From contig JARFNK010000001.1 of NCBI GenBank assembly GCA_029167225.1, positions 124,001 through 188,000 on the forward strand: a stretch of DNA of 64,000 nt, read 5' to 3'. This stretch comes from Sphingobium arseniciresistens. GTDB taxonomy: Bacteria > Pseudomonadota > Alphaproteobacteria > Sphingomonadales > Sphingomonadaceae. The position numbers were made by a program, and so were the translations under genes. The notes beneath the pieces are model-generated. The model was not told the DNA's origin. It ran no database searches and saw only the letters and a list, made by a program, of their open reading frames with translations. The number at the start of each line of letters is the position of its first letter. Positions within the stretch are counted from its first letter, which is position 1. Shown here piece by piece: positions 44,608 to 53,354 of this stretch.

Positions 44608-47139
44608 TCAGCCCAGCGGCGGTCCGGGCGGCTGCGGGAAGCGCGAGCGCGGCCCCTTGCCCCAGGGCGAGGATGACGTCTTGGGCGCATGCGCCTTGGG
44701 ATCTTCCAGATAGGTGGCGATGGTGCGGGCGGTCTGGCGGTAGAAGCCGGCCGTCAGCGGATCGCTGTCCTTGCGGGTCTTGAGCGTCTCGCCCAGCTGC
44801 GCGATCTGGTCGAGCACATAGGCCCGCGCTTCGGGCGAGGTCTCGTCGTCGGCGCCCAGGATCATCATCGATTCCAGCGCGACCTCCTGCGTCACCCGGC
44901 GCAACGCCCTGGCCGACACCGTGCTGTCGCCGCTGGCCTTCCACGTATGCGCCATGACGGCATCCACGACTTGCGGCAGGGTGACGGCGTCGCTCTGCCG
45001 CGCGCCGATCGCCACCAGCCGGGCAGCGCGGGCACCGTCGAACAGCGGCTCCAGCACCAGCGCTGAGAGGATGCGCGCGGCGCGCAGCTGGTCGAACACA
45101 TCGTCCTTCGACAGGTCTTCCAGATTCTTGCCGGGATCGGGCGTCAGCTGCGCGAGCAGGCTTTCGGGGATCGCCAGATTGCCGGGCTCGATCGCATCCA
45201 TCAGCAGCCCCAGCACATCCTTCTGCAGCGTGCCGGGGATGAACTCCGTGGCGGGCATCGCCTCGCCCTTCACCGTGATGTTGGTGTAGAGGCCACCGAT
45301 ATATTTGACGGCCGATTCAATCGCATACCGGTGATGCAGATAGACCATCCACATCCGCACATTGCGCAGCGATCCGATCGGCTCATCGGGCAGCAGCATG
45401 TTCGGACCGTAATTTTCCAACATGATCTTGCGCGCGGCCAGCGCCTCGCCCAGGCTTTCGGTCGGCGTCGCGCGGTCGTCATACCAGGTCCAGCGCGGGT
45501 CGCTGTCCGGCACGTACAGCAGGCCCTTGGCGCGCATGTCGGCAATCACCCCGTCCAGCCCGCTCTTCTCGCCAGAGACGGCGAAGGGCGTATAGGAATA
45601 GCGCACCATCGACGTGTCGTAGGCGCCGATTTCCTTCATGAAGCTTTCGGAAATGTCGAGCTTGCCGTTCACCACCTTCACGCGGGGCGTGGGATATTCC
45701 ATCACCGATGCGCGATCGTTGAGGCTGGAGGCGAAATTGTGGCCGAAGCCGAGCGCATGGCCCAGTTCATGCGCGGTCAGCAGCGCCTGACGCAGCAGCA
45801 CCATGTCGCGCTGGCCATTGGGCATGCCGGTGATGCCATTCGGCGCAAGCAGGCTGGGGTCCGCCACCGTGATCCCGCTGCCATCGGCCGGCAGCCCGCC
45901 CATATAGGCATCCCAATAATTGCCGATGGTGCGGATGCGATGCGTATCCATGCGCGTCTTGGAGCCAAGGATCTCGCCGGTGCGCGGATCGCGATAGGTG
46001 CCGCCGCTGGAAAAGCCGCGCTCGTCGCGGTTGATCCACTGGACATAGGCGTAGCGGATGTCCTCCGGGTCCATGTCCACCGGGGCATCCTTCGCCTCGA
46101 TGGCGTTAATGAAGCCAGCCGCCTCGAACGACTTGTTCCACCACAGCAGCCCCACCTTCATCGCATGGCGGATGGCCGGGGGGATGGCGGGATCGAAATA
46201 GAAGGTGATCGGCTTCTTGGGCGGGCTCATCGCCGCGGAGGGATCCTGCTTCTCCAGCCGCCAGCGCGTGATCCACGCGGTTTCCGGCCCCTCGCTCACC
46301 GGCTTGGAATAATCCTGGAAGCGCATGGCGCTCACGCCGATGCGCGGGTCCGCCTCTCGCGCGGCATAGCCCGTCGGCGCCTTCAGGAAGCTGTGATGGA
46401 TACGCATGGTCAGCGCGGTCGGATCGGGCGTGACATTGCGCACCAGCGCGCCCGCCGCATCGGTCGAGAAGGTCGAGATCGTCTCGATCTCGGTATTTTC
46501 CGGGAAGGCCTTCAGATGCTTGGTGTAGAAGGCACTGCGGTTCGCATCGAACTTGAAGCTGCCCTGATTGGCGCGTTTCAAGGTCGCCTCGATTCCGGCG
46601 GCGTCGCGCATGAACAGCGATGTCGCATCGACGATCACCTTGCCGCCGGCTTCGGATTCGATGGGCAAAGCGGCCAGCACGGAGGTCGGGAAGGAATCGG
46701 CCACGCCCTGCGCATGGGCGGCGTTGCCGCTGAGCGAGCGGAAGTCGGTGTTCATGTCGGTGACGAGCACCTTCTTGCCGACCTTCTCGAAATGGATGAC
46801 GGCCGTGTTCATGATGCCGCGGTCGAAGGGTAGCTCCACCGATCCGCCGCCGGTCGCCGCCGACACATAATAGAGCACGTCCTCGCCGAAGCTGCCGATC
46901 TCCAGATAGACCTTGCCCTTCGCCGCATCCCAGATGATCGGGATGAAGCCTTCGATGCGCTGGCCGGTCACGCCCTTTGCCGGGGCCGCGTTTCCTGCTG
47001 CAGCGGGCGCCTGCGCCATCGCGGCGGGCGCCGCCATGACCAGTGCCAGAGCGGATGCTGCCAGCGTGGACAGGGCGCAACCGCGCAGCGCCAGCGATAG
47101 ACGCGCCGTTGCGCCTCGCGACCCGTTCTTATGCTTCAT
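44608..47139 (-). CDS. Exported zinc-dependent metalloprotease (DUF5117/DUF4953 type)
   Basis: An 843-residue protein with a signal peptide (LSTLAASALALVMAAPAAMA). The N-terminal half matches the DUF5117/5118 beta-rich domains of this family (RIEGFIPIIWDAAKGKVYLE; SVELPFDRG). The metzincin motif HELGHALGFGHN, with its distal Met-turn candidate ASVMEYPTPR, marks the zinc site around residue 450. The C-terminus is Pro/Gly-rich. Large members occur in Bacteroidetes and sphingomonads; substrates are unknown. The ATG at 47139 has GGGAG upstream; the frame to 47193 is an extension. Likely periplasmic or outer-membrane associated. Confidence 0.9.
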   Translation of the reverse strand: MKHKNGSRGATARLSLALRGCALSTLAASALALVMAAPAAMAQAPAAAGNAAPAKGVTGQRIEGFIPIIWDAAKGKVYLEIGSFGEDVLYYVSAATGGGSVELPFDRGIMNTAVIHFEKVGKKVLVTDMNTDFRSLSGNAAHAQGVADSFPTSVLAALPIESEAGGKVIVDATSLFMRDAAGIEATLKRANQGSFKFDANRSAFYTKHLKAFPENTEIETISTFSTDAAGALVRNVTPDPTALTMRIHHSFLKAPTGYAAREADPRIGVSAMRFQDYSKPVSEGPETAWITRWRLEKQDPSAAMSPPKKPITFYFDPAIPPAIRHAMKVGLLWWNKSFEAAGFINAIEAKDAPVDMDPEDIRYAYVQWINRDERGFSSGGTYRDPRTGEILGSKTRMDTHRIRTIGNYWDAYMGGLPADGSGITVADPSLLAPNGITGMPNGQRDMVLLRQALLTAHELGHALGFGHNFASSLNDRASVMEYPTPRVKVVNGKLDISESFMKEIGAYDTSMVRYSYTPFAVSGEKSGLDGVIADMRAKGLLYVPDSDPRWTWYDDRATPTESLGEALAARKIMLENYGPNMLLPDEPIGSLRNVRMWMVYLHHRYAIESAVKYIGGLYTNITVKGEAMPATEFIPGTLQKDVLGLLMDAIEPGNLAIPESLLAQLTPDPGKNLEDLSKDDVFDQLRAARILSALVLEPLFDGARAARLVAIGARQSDAVTLPQVVDAVMAHTWKASGDSTVSARALRRVTQEVALESMMILGADDETSPEARAYVLDQIAQLGETLKTRKDSDPLTAGFYRQTARTIATYLEDPKAHAPKTSSSPWGKGPRSRFPQPPGPPLG

Positions 47140-47246
47140 TCCCGCACTCCCGCCTTCACTGCCTGCGGGATGGGAAAACGTGCGAGCGATCATGAACCCG
47201 CTATGGAGCGGTTCGCTAAAGGGCGGAAATCATGACCGGGTTCCGG

Positions 47247-48053
47247 CTAACGCGCACTATTGCCTGCCACCGCCTGCACGAAATCGGCTTTGCGCTTTTC
47301 GTTGAAGGCGGCCACGCCCTCGCGCCCTTCCGGCCCCGCGGCGGCGGCGGAAATGCCGCGTGCTTCCAGCTCCAGCTGGGTTTCGAGCCCCGCGCCGAAA
47401 CTGCCGAGAAGCTGCGCGCGCACCGTGGCGATCGCCGCGACCGGCGATGCAGCGAGCCGCTCCGCCACCGCCATCGTCTCGCCGATGAGCGCCTCGTCAT
47501 CGACGGCGCGGGTGACGAGACCGATCGCCTCCCCCTCTTCCGCGCCGACGCGCCTGTTGAGGATCAGCATTTCCTGCGCCCGCCGCAGCCCGATCAGCCG
47601 GGGCAGCAGGAAGGTCGCGCCGCCATCCGGCGTCAGGCCGATCGCGCCATAGGCCGGGGTGAAATGCGCCGATTTCGCCGCCAGCACGATGTCGCCCATG
47701 ATGCCAAGGCCCAGCCCCGCGCCGGCGGCCGGGCCGTTGACCGCGCAGACGAGCGGCTTGGCCATGCGCGCGAGCCGGGTCGTCGTCATGTGGACGAGGC
47801 CGGCGAGTTCGCTCAGCGCATGGCCGGCCTGTCCGCCCGCCGCGAGCATCAGTGTCACATCGCCACCCGCGCAGAACATCCGCCCCGCGCCGGTCAGCAC
47901 GACCACCCTGATCCCCGCATCCTGATCGCAGCGGATCACCGCATCGAGCAGCCCCAACGCCATCTCGCGGTTAAGGGCGTTGCCGACATCGGGCCGGTTG
48001 AACGTGATCGTGGCGATGCTGCCCTGCTGCGCGAAAAGGACGGGTTGGGTCAT
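47247..48053 (-). CDS. Enoyl-CoA hydratase/isomerase family protein
   Basis: A 268-residue crotonase-fold protein. FAQQGSIATITFNRPDVGNAL opens the fold; FCAGGDVTLML and NGPAAGAGLGLGIMGDIVLA form the oxyanion hole region, and the C-terminus (EGREGVAAFNEKRKADF) is typical. Catalytic Glu/Asp positions are not typical for a bona fide hydratase (PAYGAIGLTPDGGATFLLPR), which leaves isomerase or PaaG-like functions open. Encoded alone between the metalloprotease and the ferredoxin genes. Confidence 0.9.
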   Translation of the reverse strand: MTQPVLFAQQGSIATITFNRPDVGNALNREMALGLLDAVIRCDQDAGIRVVVLTGAGRMFCAGGDVTLMLAAGGQAGHALSELAGLVHMTTTRLARMAKPLVCAVNGPAAGAGLGLGIMGDIVLAAKSAHFTPAYGAIGLTPDGGATFLLPRLIGLRRAQEMLILNRRVGAEEGEAIGLVTRAVDDEALIGETMAVAERLAASPVAAIATVRAQLLGSFGAGLETQLELEARGISAAAAGPEGREGVAAFNEKRKADFVQAVAGNSAR

Positions 48054-48234
48054 TCTGCCTTCTACCTCTCACCGATATTCTGGGGACGGAGCCCGGTTGT
48101 ACGGACACACATATCGCGTCTGCGCAGGCCATGCGACCCCGTGCTGATGGTCTTCCCGGCGGAGGGCTCAACGGTAGCGATGGAAATGCCTGTCCACGGA
48201 CGGACGACGCGGCGGGAACCGGGCGGACGATGCC

Positions 48235-48564
48235 CTAGGCCTCGTTCAGTGCAAGCTCGCTTGCAAGATCCTCGAGCGAGGCACCGGGGCGCACCAGCAG
48301 CCATTCGCGGCTGTCGCTGCCATTGACCACTGTCACCGCGCCCTTGGGGCAGACGCCCAGGCAGCCGACCTCGATAATGCCCGCCGCCGCCTTGCGCCCT
48401 TTCTTCAGTGCCAGTTGCTTGCGCAGCGCCTTGGCGAGCGGCATCCGCCCCTTCTCGCCAAAGCCGCCGTCGAGCTTCTTGGAGCATTTGCGGCAGACGA
48501 GCACGGCATTGCGCCAGTTGGACCGGACGTGCTGCGTCAACCGGCGGTGCCCGTGGGCTTCCAT
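48235..48564 (-). CDS. Thioredoxin-like [2Fe-2S] ferredoxin
   Basis: A 109-residue small protein. Four cysteines, C24 and C27 (VCRKCSKKL) and C68 and C72 (VGCLGVCPKGAVTVV), form a probable [2Fe-2S] site in a thioredoxin-like fold, the pattern of the short-chain NuoE-like ferredoxins. Its 5' end overlaps the J-domain gene by 28 bp, so the two are translated together. Confidence 0.85.
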   Translation of the reverse strand: MEAHGHRRLTQHVRSNWRNAVLVCRKCSKKLDGGFGEKGRMPLAKALRKQLALKKGRKAAAGIIEVGCLGVCPKGAVTVVNGSDSREWLLVRPGASLEDLASELALNEA

Positions 48565-49085
48565 GTCCGGCGCTCCTCGGCGGCGCGCAGCACTTCATAG
48601 GCGGCCTGGATCGCGTGGAACCGCACCGCCGCGTCGGCGTCACCAGGCTTCACGTCCGGGTGATTTTCCTTCGCGAGGCGACGCCAGCTCTTCTTCACCG
48701 CCTCGAAATCCACATCGTCTTCCAGTTCCAGCACGGACAGCGCGCGCATCTCGTCGCGCGAGCGGGTGCCGTCGCCCGGCCCGCCCCAACTGTAGAAGCC
48801 GCTGCCCTGATAGCCGCCGGCATCGCGCTGCTCATTATGCGTGCGCTGGGCGCGCTCCTCGGCATCCAGCCCCTGAAAATAGTCCCAGTTGCGGTTATAT
48901 TCGCCGGCATGCTCGACGCAGAAATACCAGCGTTCCGGGCTGTTGGGCGATTTGGGCGCAGGGCAGTTGCCCGGCTGGTCGCACCCATGCCGGTCGCACA
49001 GCCGCACCTGCTGCGCCTCACGGCTGGAACCGTAGCTACGCCAGCGGGGAAAGCCCCAGTCATTGGATCGAGAAGAACGCGCCAT
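48537..49085 (-). CDS. J-domain protein with N-terminal cysteine cluster
   Basis: A 182-residue protein with a C-terminal J domain (ALSVLELEDDVDFEAVKKSW, HPD at residues 142-144, FHAIQAAYEVL), the DnaK-stimulating module. The N-terminal half has cysteines at about residues 30, 35, 41 and 56 (LCDRHGC, NCPAP, YFCVEHAG), which could bind a metal, and a WDYFQGL segment. The ATG at 49085 (MARSSRSNDW) is preferred over 49142. Likely a DnaK co-chaperone with a specific client; translated with the overlapping ferredoxin. Confidence 0.88.
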   Translation of the reverse strand: MARSSRSNDWGFPRWRSYGSSREAQQVRLCDRHGCDQPGNCPAPKSPNSPERWYFCVEHAGEYNRNWDYFQGLDAEERAQRTHNEQRDAGGYQGSGFYSWGGPGDGTRSRDEMRALSVLELEDDVDFEAVKKSWRRLAKENHPDVKPGDADAAVRFHAIQAAYEVLRAAEERRTWKPTGTAG

Positions 49086-49167
49086 CTTGTCAAAATAGGG
49101 GAGGCAGGTGCGGAAAGCCAGCCCCGCAGCGGCGGTTATCATGCGGCTCGTTTATGGCGCACCTCGG

Positions 49168-51204
49168 TCAGGGCATTCTGAAAACAATATTCTGGTCACT
49201 ACCTGAGCAGCCGAGCCCACCTTCGGGCCGATAGCTTTGCTCATACAGCGAGGCCCGCATAATTCGCTGCCCGGCATTACCGAAAATGAACGGCGGATAA
49301 CTGACGATCGCCCGCTGGTTCAGCGTCCTGCCGTTCGCTGCGATATCAAAGCCAACTTTTGTCCAGCCTTCCACGCCCCGCTGAATGATTGCGATGGGAT
49401 AGTCATTCCCACCAAAGCCTTTGACTTTCACCTGCGGACGGGCGTCGACAATGGAACATTGCTGATCGGTCAGCCCGGTCGCCGCGAAATCCGCCTGCGC
49501 ACCAGACAGATCACCCAGCTTTGCGCGCAAGGTCGCCCGGCGGACAAGCACCGCAGTCCGCATCATGGGACTGTTCATGATCCGCGTGTCCGACGCCAGC
49601 TCATTCAACACGGCAGCGTTGCGATTTTTTTCCCGCGGAGACAGATCGTCATAATAGGAAAGGCGCGCCACCGCATAGGTCTGCGGGTCGTCCCGATAAT
49701 TCAGGCTGATCGTATTTGCCATCGCAATGCGCGCTGAATTTGAGCGCTCCCGATTCTCAGCCGGGAGATGATCCAGATAGAAGCGGGCAAGCGTCGGCAT
49801 GGGGCGGGGCGCGACGATCGCGCGCAAGGCAGACGCCATCTCAAGGCGATCCTTCTGAGTGACGAGCTTGTTCATCACCAGGACGGCCAGAACCGGCGCA
49901 AGATCCGGCGAGGTCGGGCCTGCGGCCTTCCGCCTCCTGTCCAGTTCCTCCAGTGCCTCCACACGCTGACGGGCGGCATCCGAGGCAACCGGCTGGAAAG
50001 GCTTCGCTCCGATGCCGTTCGCCCATTCCACCAGCGCCGCCGGGGCCATGGAGAAGAGCGAAGGCGGCGGCGTGTTCGTCGAGCAACGCAGTTCCAGCCG
50101 CGTCACCAGGCGGAACAGCAAGGGAATGTCCTTCACCTCCTCCGGGCGCCAAGACCATTGGGCAACATGCCGGGCGAAGATCAACCCCATGTCGCCCTGA
50201 CGCGAGGCATAGATGGGCCGCGCGAAAGCGACGCTGCCATTGTCTGAAATCCCCAGTTCGACCACGGCGACGTCTTCCGGTGTAACCCCGCCCTCGCCGC
50301 AGTTGGGCACCACCATATCGACCCCGGTCGAGAAGTCCTGCTTCGGCAGGCGGCCAGCGCCGGTATAGATCAGATATTCCAGCGCCTTGTCCTTGTGCCC
50401 GGCCAATGTCGCCGCGATCGCCGCATCGGAGCGCGAGACGACGTCGCTATAATCGACCTTCAGCGTCAGCCCGCCCAGCGCGGCTACGGCCTTGCCCAGC
50501 TCCTTCTCCGCTTCATCGAAGCGGCCAAGGTTCATGAGCAGGCGACCGCGCACCGTGTTCAGGCGGCCCGTATAGGATGGGGCGGGCTTGGACATGCCGG
50601 CCAGGAGGGCGACCGCGTCGTCGGCGATCGGCAATGCAGCCTGCGGGTCAACGAACGTGCCGGTTTCGACCTGCCCGATCATCGCCTGCAGCTTCTCGTC
50701 CGCCTCTTGCGCGATCGCGCGGGCGCGGCCGTAATGGGCAAGGGCCTCGGCATAATCGAGTTCGGTCAGCGCGATGCGGGCAAGACCGGTTTCAGCCAGA
50801 TACCGGTCCACCCGCAATGACGGCTCATTGGCAGGCAGGGATGCCAGCCCGGCGGTCAAGGCCTGCCGCGCATCCGATCCACGGCCAAGCCCCACGAGCG
50901 CCTGCCCCTTGCGGACCTGCACGATGGCGTTGCTCCGCGGATTTTTCGCGACGCGCGGCTCCAGCGCGGTAAAGGTCGCCAACGCCTCCTCATGATTTCC
51001 CGCATCCAGCGCCTGCGAGCCCGACTGAAACAGTTGCTGGGTCGTTTGTCCCCCCGGCTGGGCCGTGGATGCAGCCGCACTACCTTCAGGCTTGTCCTGC
51101 GCCTTTGCCGCCTGACCCCCGGCCGCGATGCCATGGGCGCTGACGCCAAGGCATAGCCCCGCGCACAGGGCAGCGCCCCGCGCAGACATCCTGCCGATAT
51201 GCAT
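49168..51204 (-). CDS. TPR protein with TonB-like C-terminal domain
   Basis: A 678-residue exported protein with a signal peptide (MSARGAALCAGLCLGVSAHG), several TPR helices (ALDAGNHEEALATFTALEPR; LAHYGRARAIAQEADEKLQ; LMNLGRFDEAEKELGKAV), a middle region of unknown fold and a C-terminal TonB_C-like segment (NDYPIAIIQRGVEGWTKVGF ... ANGRTLNQRAIVSYPP). A short second half-TonB-like segment (DVAVVELGISDNGSVAFARP) occurs near residue 320. The family is common in sphingomonads but uncharacterised. The ATG at 51204 (MHIGRMSARG) places the signal peptide at the N-terminus; the frame to 51300 overlaps rnpB. Confidence 0.75.
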   Translation of the reverse strand: MHIGRMSARGAALCAGLCLGVSAHGIAAGGQAAKAQDKPEGSAAASTAQPGGQTTQQLFQSGSQALDAGNHEEALATFTALEPRVAKNPRSNAIVQVRKGQALVGLGRGSDARQALTAGLASLPANEPSLRVDRYLAETGLARIALTELDYAEALAHYGRARAIAQEADEKLQAMIGQVETGTFVDPQAALPIADDAVALLAGMSKPAPSYTGRLNTVRGRLLMNLGRFDEAEKELGKAVAALGGLTLKVDYSDVVSRSDAAIAATLAGHKDKALEYLIYTGAGRLPKQDFSTGVDMVVPNCGEGGVTPEDVAVVELGISDNGSVAFARPIYASRQGDMGLIFARHVAQWSWRPEEVKDIPLLFRLVTRLELRCSTNTPPPSLFSMAPAALVEWANGIGAKPFQPVASDAARQRVEALEELDRRRKAAGPTSPDLAPVLAVLVMNKLVTQKDRLEMASALRAIVAPRPMPTLARFYLDHLPAENRERSNSARIAMANTISLNYRDDPQTYAVARLSYYDDLSPREKNRNAAVLNELASDTRIMNSPMMRTAVLVRRATLRAKLGDLSGAQADFAATGLTDQQCSIVDARPQVKVKGFGGNDYPIAIIQRGVEGWTKVGFDIAANGRTLNQRAIVSYPPFIFGNAGQRIMRASLYEQSYRPEGGLGCSGSDQNIVFRMP

Positions 51205-51263
51205 ATTTCCACCCCCGTGCAGACACTTAAGCGTGCCGCCCATCGGAATATCATGTCTGCTGC

Positions 51264-51664
51264 GATTCGCCAGAGGGCCTGTAAGCCGGGTTCTGTCCAC
51301 CCTTTGCAGGGATGGGCGACCATTCCTCTAGGGACGGGATTGCTCCCGTCCTCAAGCAACCAACCCGGGCGATCTCGGCCGAAACAAGCCTAGCGAGTTG
51401 CCTCGCGCGCCGCCCCTATTCGGTCTTGCTCCCGGTGGGGTTTACCATGCCGTTCCCGTTGCCGGGTCCGCGGTGCGCTCTTACCGCACCCTTTCACCTT
51501 CGCTGGGCCGAAGCCGTAGCGACCTGCTCTCTGTTGCACTGTCCCTGAAGACCGGGCGAACCCGACCCCCGCCGGACGTTATCCGGCACCGTTGTTTCGT
51601 GGAGCCCGGACTTTCCTCGCCGTGGATCGCTCCACGCCGCGGCCGCCCGGCCCTCTGGCAGGGG
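51264..51664 (-). ncRNA. rnpB: RNase P RNA
   Basis: About 400 nt on the minus strand. Conserved landmarks are the 5' P4 strand GAGGAAAGTCCGGGCTCC (51601-51620 region), the CR motif GGTGCGGTAAGAGCGCACC (P10/P11 region), and the 3' P4 strand ACAGAACCCGGCTTA (51281-51295). The P1 helix is formed by GCCAGAGGGCC near 51649-51659 and GGCCCTCTGGC near 51269-51279, which fixes the ends to within a few bases. It is the catalytic RNA for tRNA 5' maturation. Lies between the amidase and the TPR gene. Confidence 0.95.
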
Positions 51665-51691
51665 CGGCCCTACACCCTGCCGGGCAAAAGC

Positions 51692-52378
51692 TCAATCGTC
51701 TCCGCGCGGCTTGGGCAGCAGCAGCGCGAGCAGGATGGCGCGGCACTCGCCGTCGATGATGCCGTCGATCATCTCCGGGCGGAAACGGCGTTGGAAGGCC
51801 ACGACGGCGGCCTGCGGATCGGCGATGTCATAACCGAAGCGTTCGAGCGCCAGCAGGAAGGCGCTGTCCGACCAATGCGGGTCCATCAGGTTCTTGGTGG
51901 GGCGCGGCAGCGCGAGGCGGAGCCGCGCCAGCTTGCCCCAGGGGAACAGTTCGCCCGGATCCTGCTTGCGGGCCGGGGCGACATCGCTGTGCCCGATGAT
52001 GTTGCCGCGCGTGATGCCGCGGCGCTGCACGATGTCATGGATGAGCGGGATCAGCGCGCCCATCTGCGTATCGGGGAACGGGCGATAGCCCCATTCATGG
52101 CCGGGATTGACGATCTCTATGCCGATGCTGGCGGAATTGATGTCGGATATGCCGCGCCAATGCGCCCGGCCGGCGTGCCAGGCGCGCTTTTCCTCGTCCA
52201 CCATCCGCACCACCTGGCCGTCTTCGGTCACGCAGTAGTGGCAGGACACCTTGGATTCCGGGCTGGCCATCCAGTTGATGGCGCTCGCGGCATCCGGCAT
52301 GCCGGTATAGTGCAGCACCAGCATAGAGATAGGCAGCGTGCGTTCGTCAAAATTGGGAGACGGCGTATCTATCATCAC
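51692..52378 (-). CDS. N-acetylmuramoyl-L-alanine amidase (AmpD/AmiD type)
   Basis: A 228-residue zinc amidase (Amidase_2). Zinc ligands are visible in MLVLHYTGMP, and in the IIGHSDVAPARKQDPGELF segment, with HAGRAHWRGISDINSASIGIEIVN between. The C-terminal ~70 residues form a peptidoglycan-binding helical domain (AFLLALERFGYDIADP ... VVAFQRRFRPEMIDG). No signal peptide is evident, which favours a cytosolic muropeptide-recycling role like AmpD. Directly upstream of rnpB on the minus strand. Confidence 0.9.
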   Translation of the reverse strand: MMIDTPSPNFDERTLPISMLVLHYTGMPDAASAINWMASPESKVSCHYCVTEDGQVVRMVDEEKRAWHAGRAHWRGISDINSASIGIEIVNPGHEWGYRPFPDTQMGALIPLIHDIVQRRGITRGNIIGHSDVAPARKQDPGELFPWGKLARLRLALPRPTKNLMDPHWSDSAFLLALERFGYDIADPQAAVVAFQRRFRPEMIDGIIDGECRAILLALLLPKPRGDD

Positions 52379-52499
52379 GGCTAACGATCATGGGCAGGGT
52401 CGATCAACGGCGCGACCATGGCCGGGTTCCGGCGCGCGATCAAGCCCGCTGACGATGGCACGATAAGGGCCGATGAGCCTTGCCGGCAGTCCCGCGAGA

Positions 52500-53354
52500 T
52501 CAGCTGGCCTGCGCGAGCGGCGCTAGGGGCTCGGCGGGGCGACGCTGGTAGCAGCCGCGATAGTCCCGGCTGGCGACGAAATCCTCGCTGTGGCCGATCA
52601 CCGTTTCGCCCGCGCCCAGCAACAGGAAGCTGCTGTCATGGCTGTGCCGGGCGAGGAGGTTGAAGACCTTCTGCCGCATCTCGTTCGAGAAATAGAGCAG
52701 CACGTTGCGGCACAGGATCAGGTCATAGGTGCCAGCGGGCGCATGGCTGTCGAACATGTTGTCGTGCCGGAAGTCGATCATCCGGCGCAGCTCGTCCTTC
52801 ACCTTCCAGGCGTCGCCCACAGGCTCGAACCAGCGCAGCAGGTCGCTGATCGGCAGCCCGCGCTGGACGTCGATCTGCGAATAGATGCCCGAGCGCGCCT
52901 GTGTGATCGCCGCGGTCGAGATGTCGGTCGCCAGGATGGACACCCGCCAGCCTTCCCACAGCGCCGGCGCCCGGTGGATGTGCATCGCCAGCGAATAGGC
53001 CTCCTGCCCTGTCGAACAGCCCGCGCACCAGATGCGCAGTGTCCGCCCCGGCAAGCTCGCGGCAAGCTGTGGCAGCAGGTCGCGGCCGAGCATGCCGAAC
53101 ACCTGCAGGTCGCGGAAGAAGCTGCTCTCATTGTTGAGCAGCGCATCGACCACCTGGTCGGCCAGTTGCCGCCCCCGGCCGCAGGCAAGCGCCGCGACCA
53201 GCGCATCCAGATCCGCAAGATCATTGGCGCGCAGCACCGGCATCAGCGCCGTCTCGATCCGCCAGCCCCGGTTTTCAGACAGGATCTGTCCCGTGCGCGC
53301 CTCGAGCAGCTGGGCGAGTACGCGGAACGCGCCGGTGAATGCGCAGTCGCTCAT
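52500..53354 (-). CDS. cheR: Chemotaxis protein methyltransferase CheR
   Basis: A 284-residue SAM-dependent methyltransferase that methylates glutamates of chemoreceptors. The N-terminal helical domain begins FRVLAQLLEARTGQ; NNESSFFRD is the receptor-side motif, and LRIWCAGCSTGQEAYSLAM is the SAM-binding loop, followed by DLILCRNVLLYFSNE. The start (53354) overlaps cheB's stop by an ATGA; the long upstream extension lies inside cheB. Last gene of the che operon. Confidence 0.95.
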   Translation of the reverse strand: MSDCAFTGAFRVLAQLLEARTGQILSENRGWRIETALMPVLRANDLADLDALVAALACGRGRQLADQVVDALLNNESSFFRDLQVFGMLGRDLLPQLAASLPGRTLRIWCAGCSTGQEAYSLAMHIHRAPALWEGWRVSILATDISTAAITQARSGIYSQIDVQRGLPISDLLRWFEPVGDAWKVKDELRRMIDFRHDNMFDSHAPAGTYDLILCRNVLLYFSNEMRQKVFNLLARHSHDSSFLLLGAGETVIGHSEDFVASRDYRGCYQRRPAEPLAPLAQAS

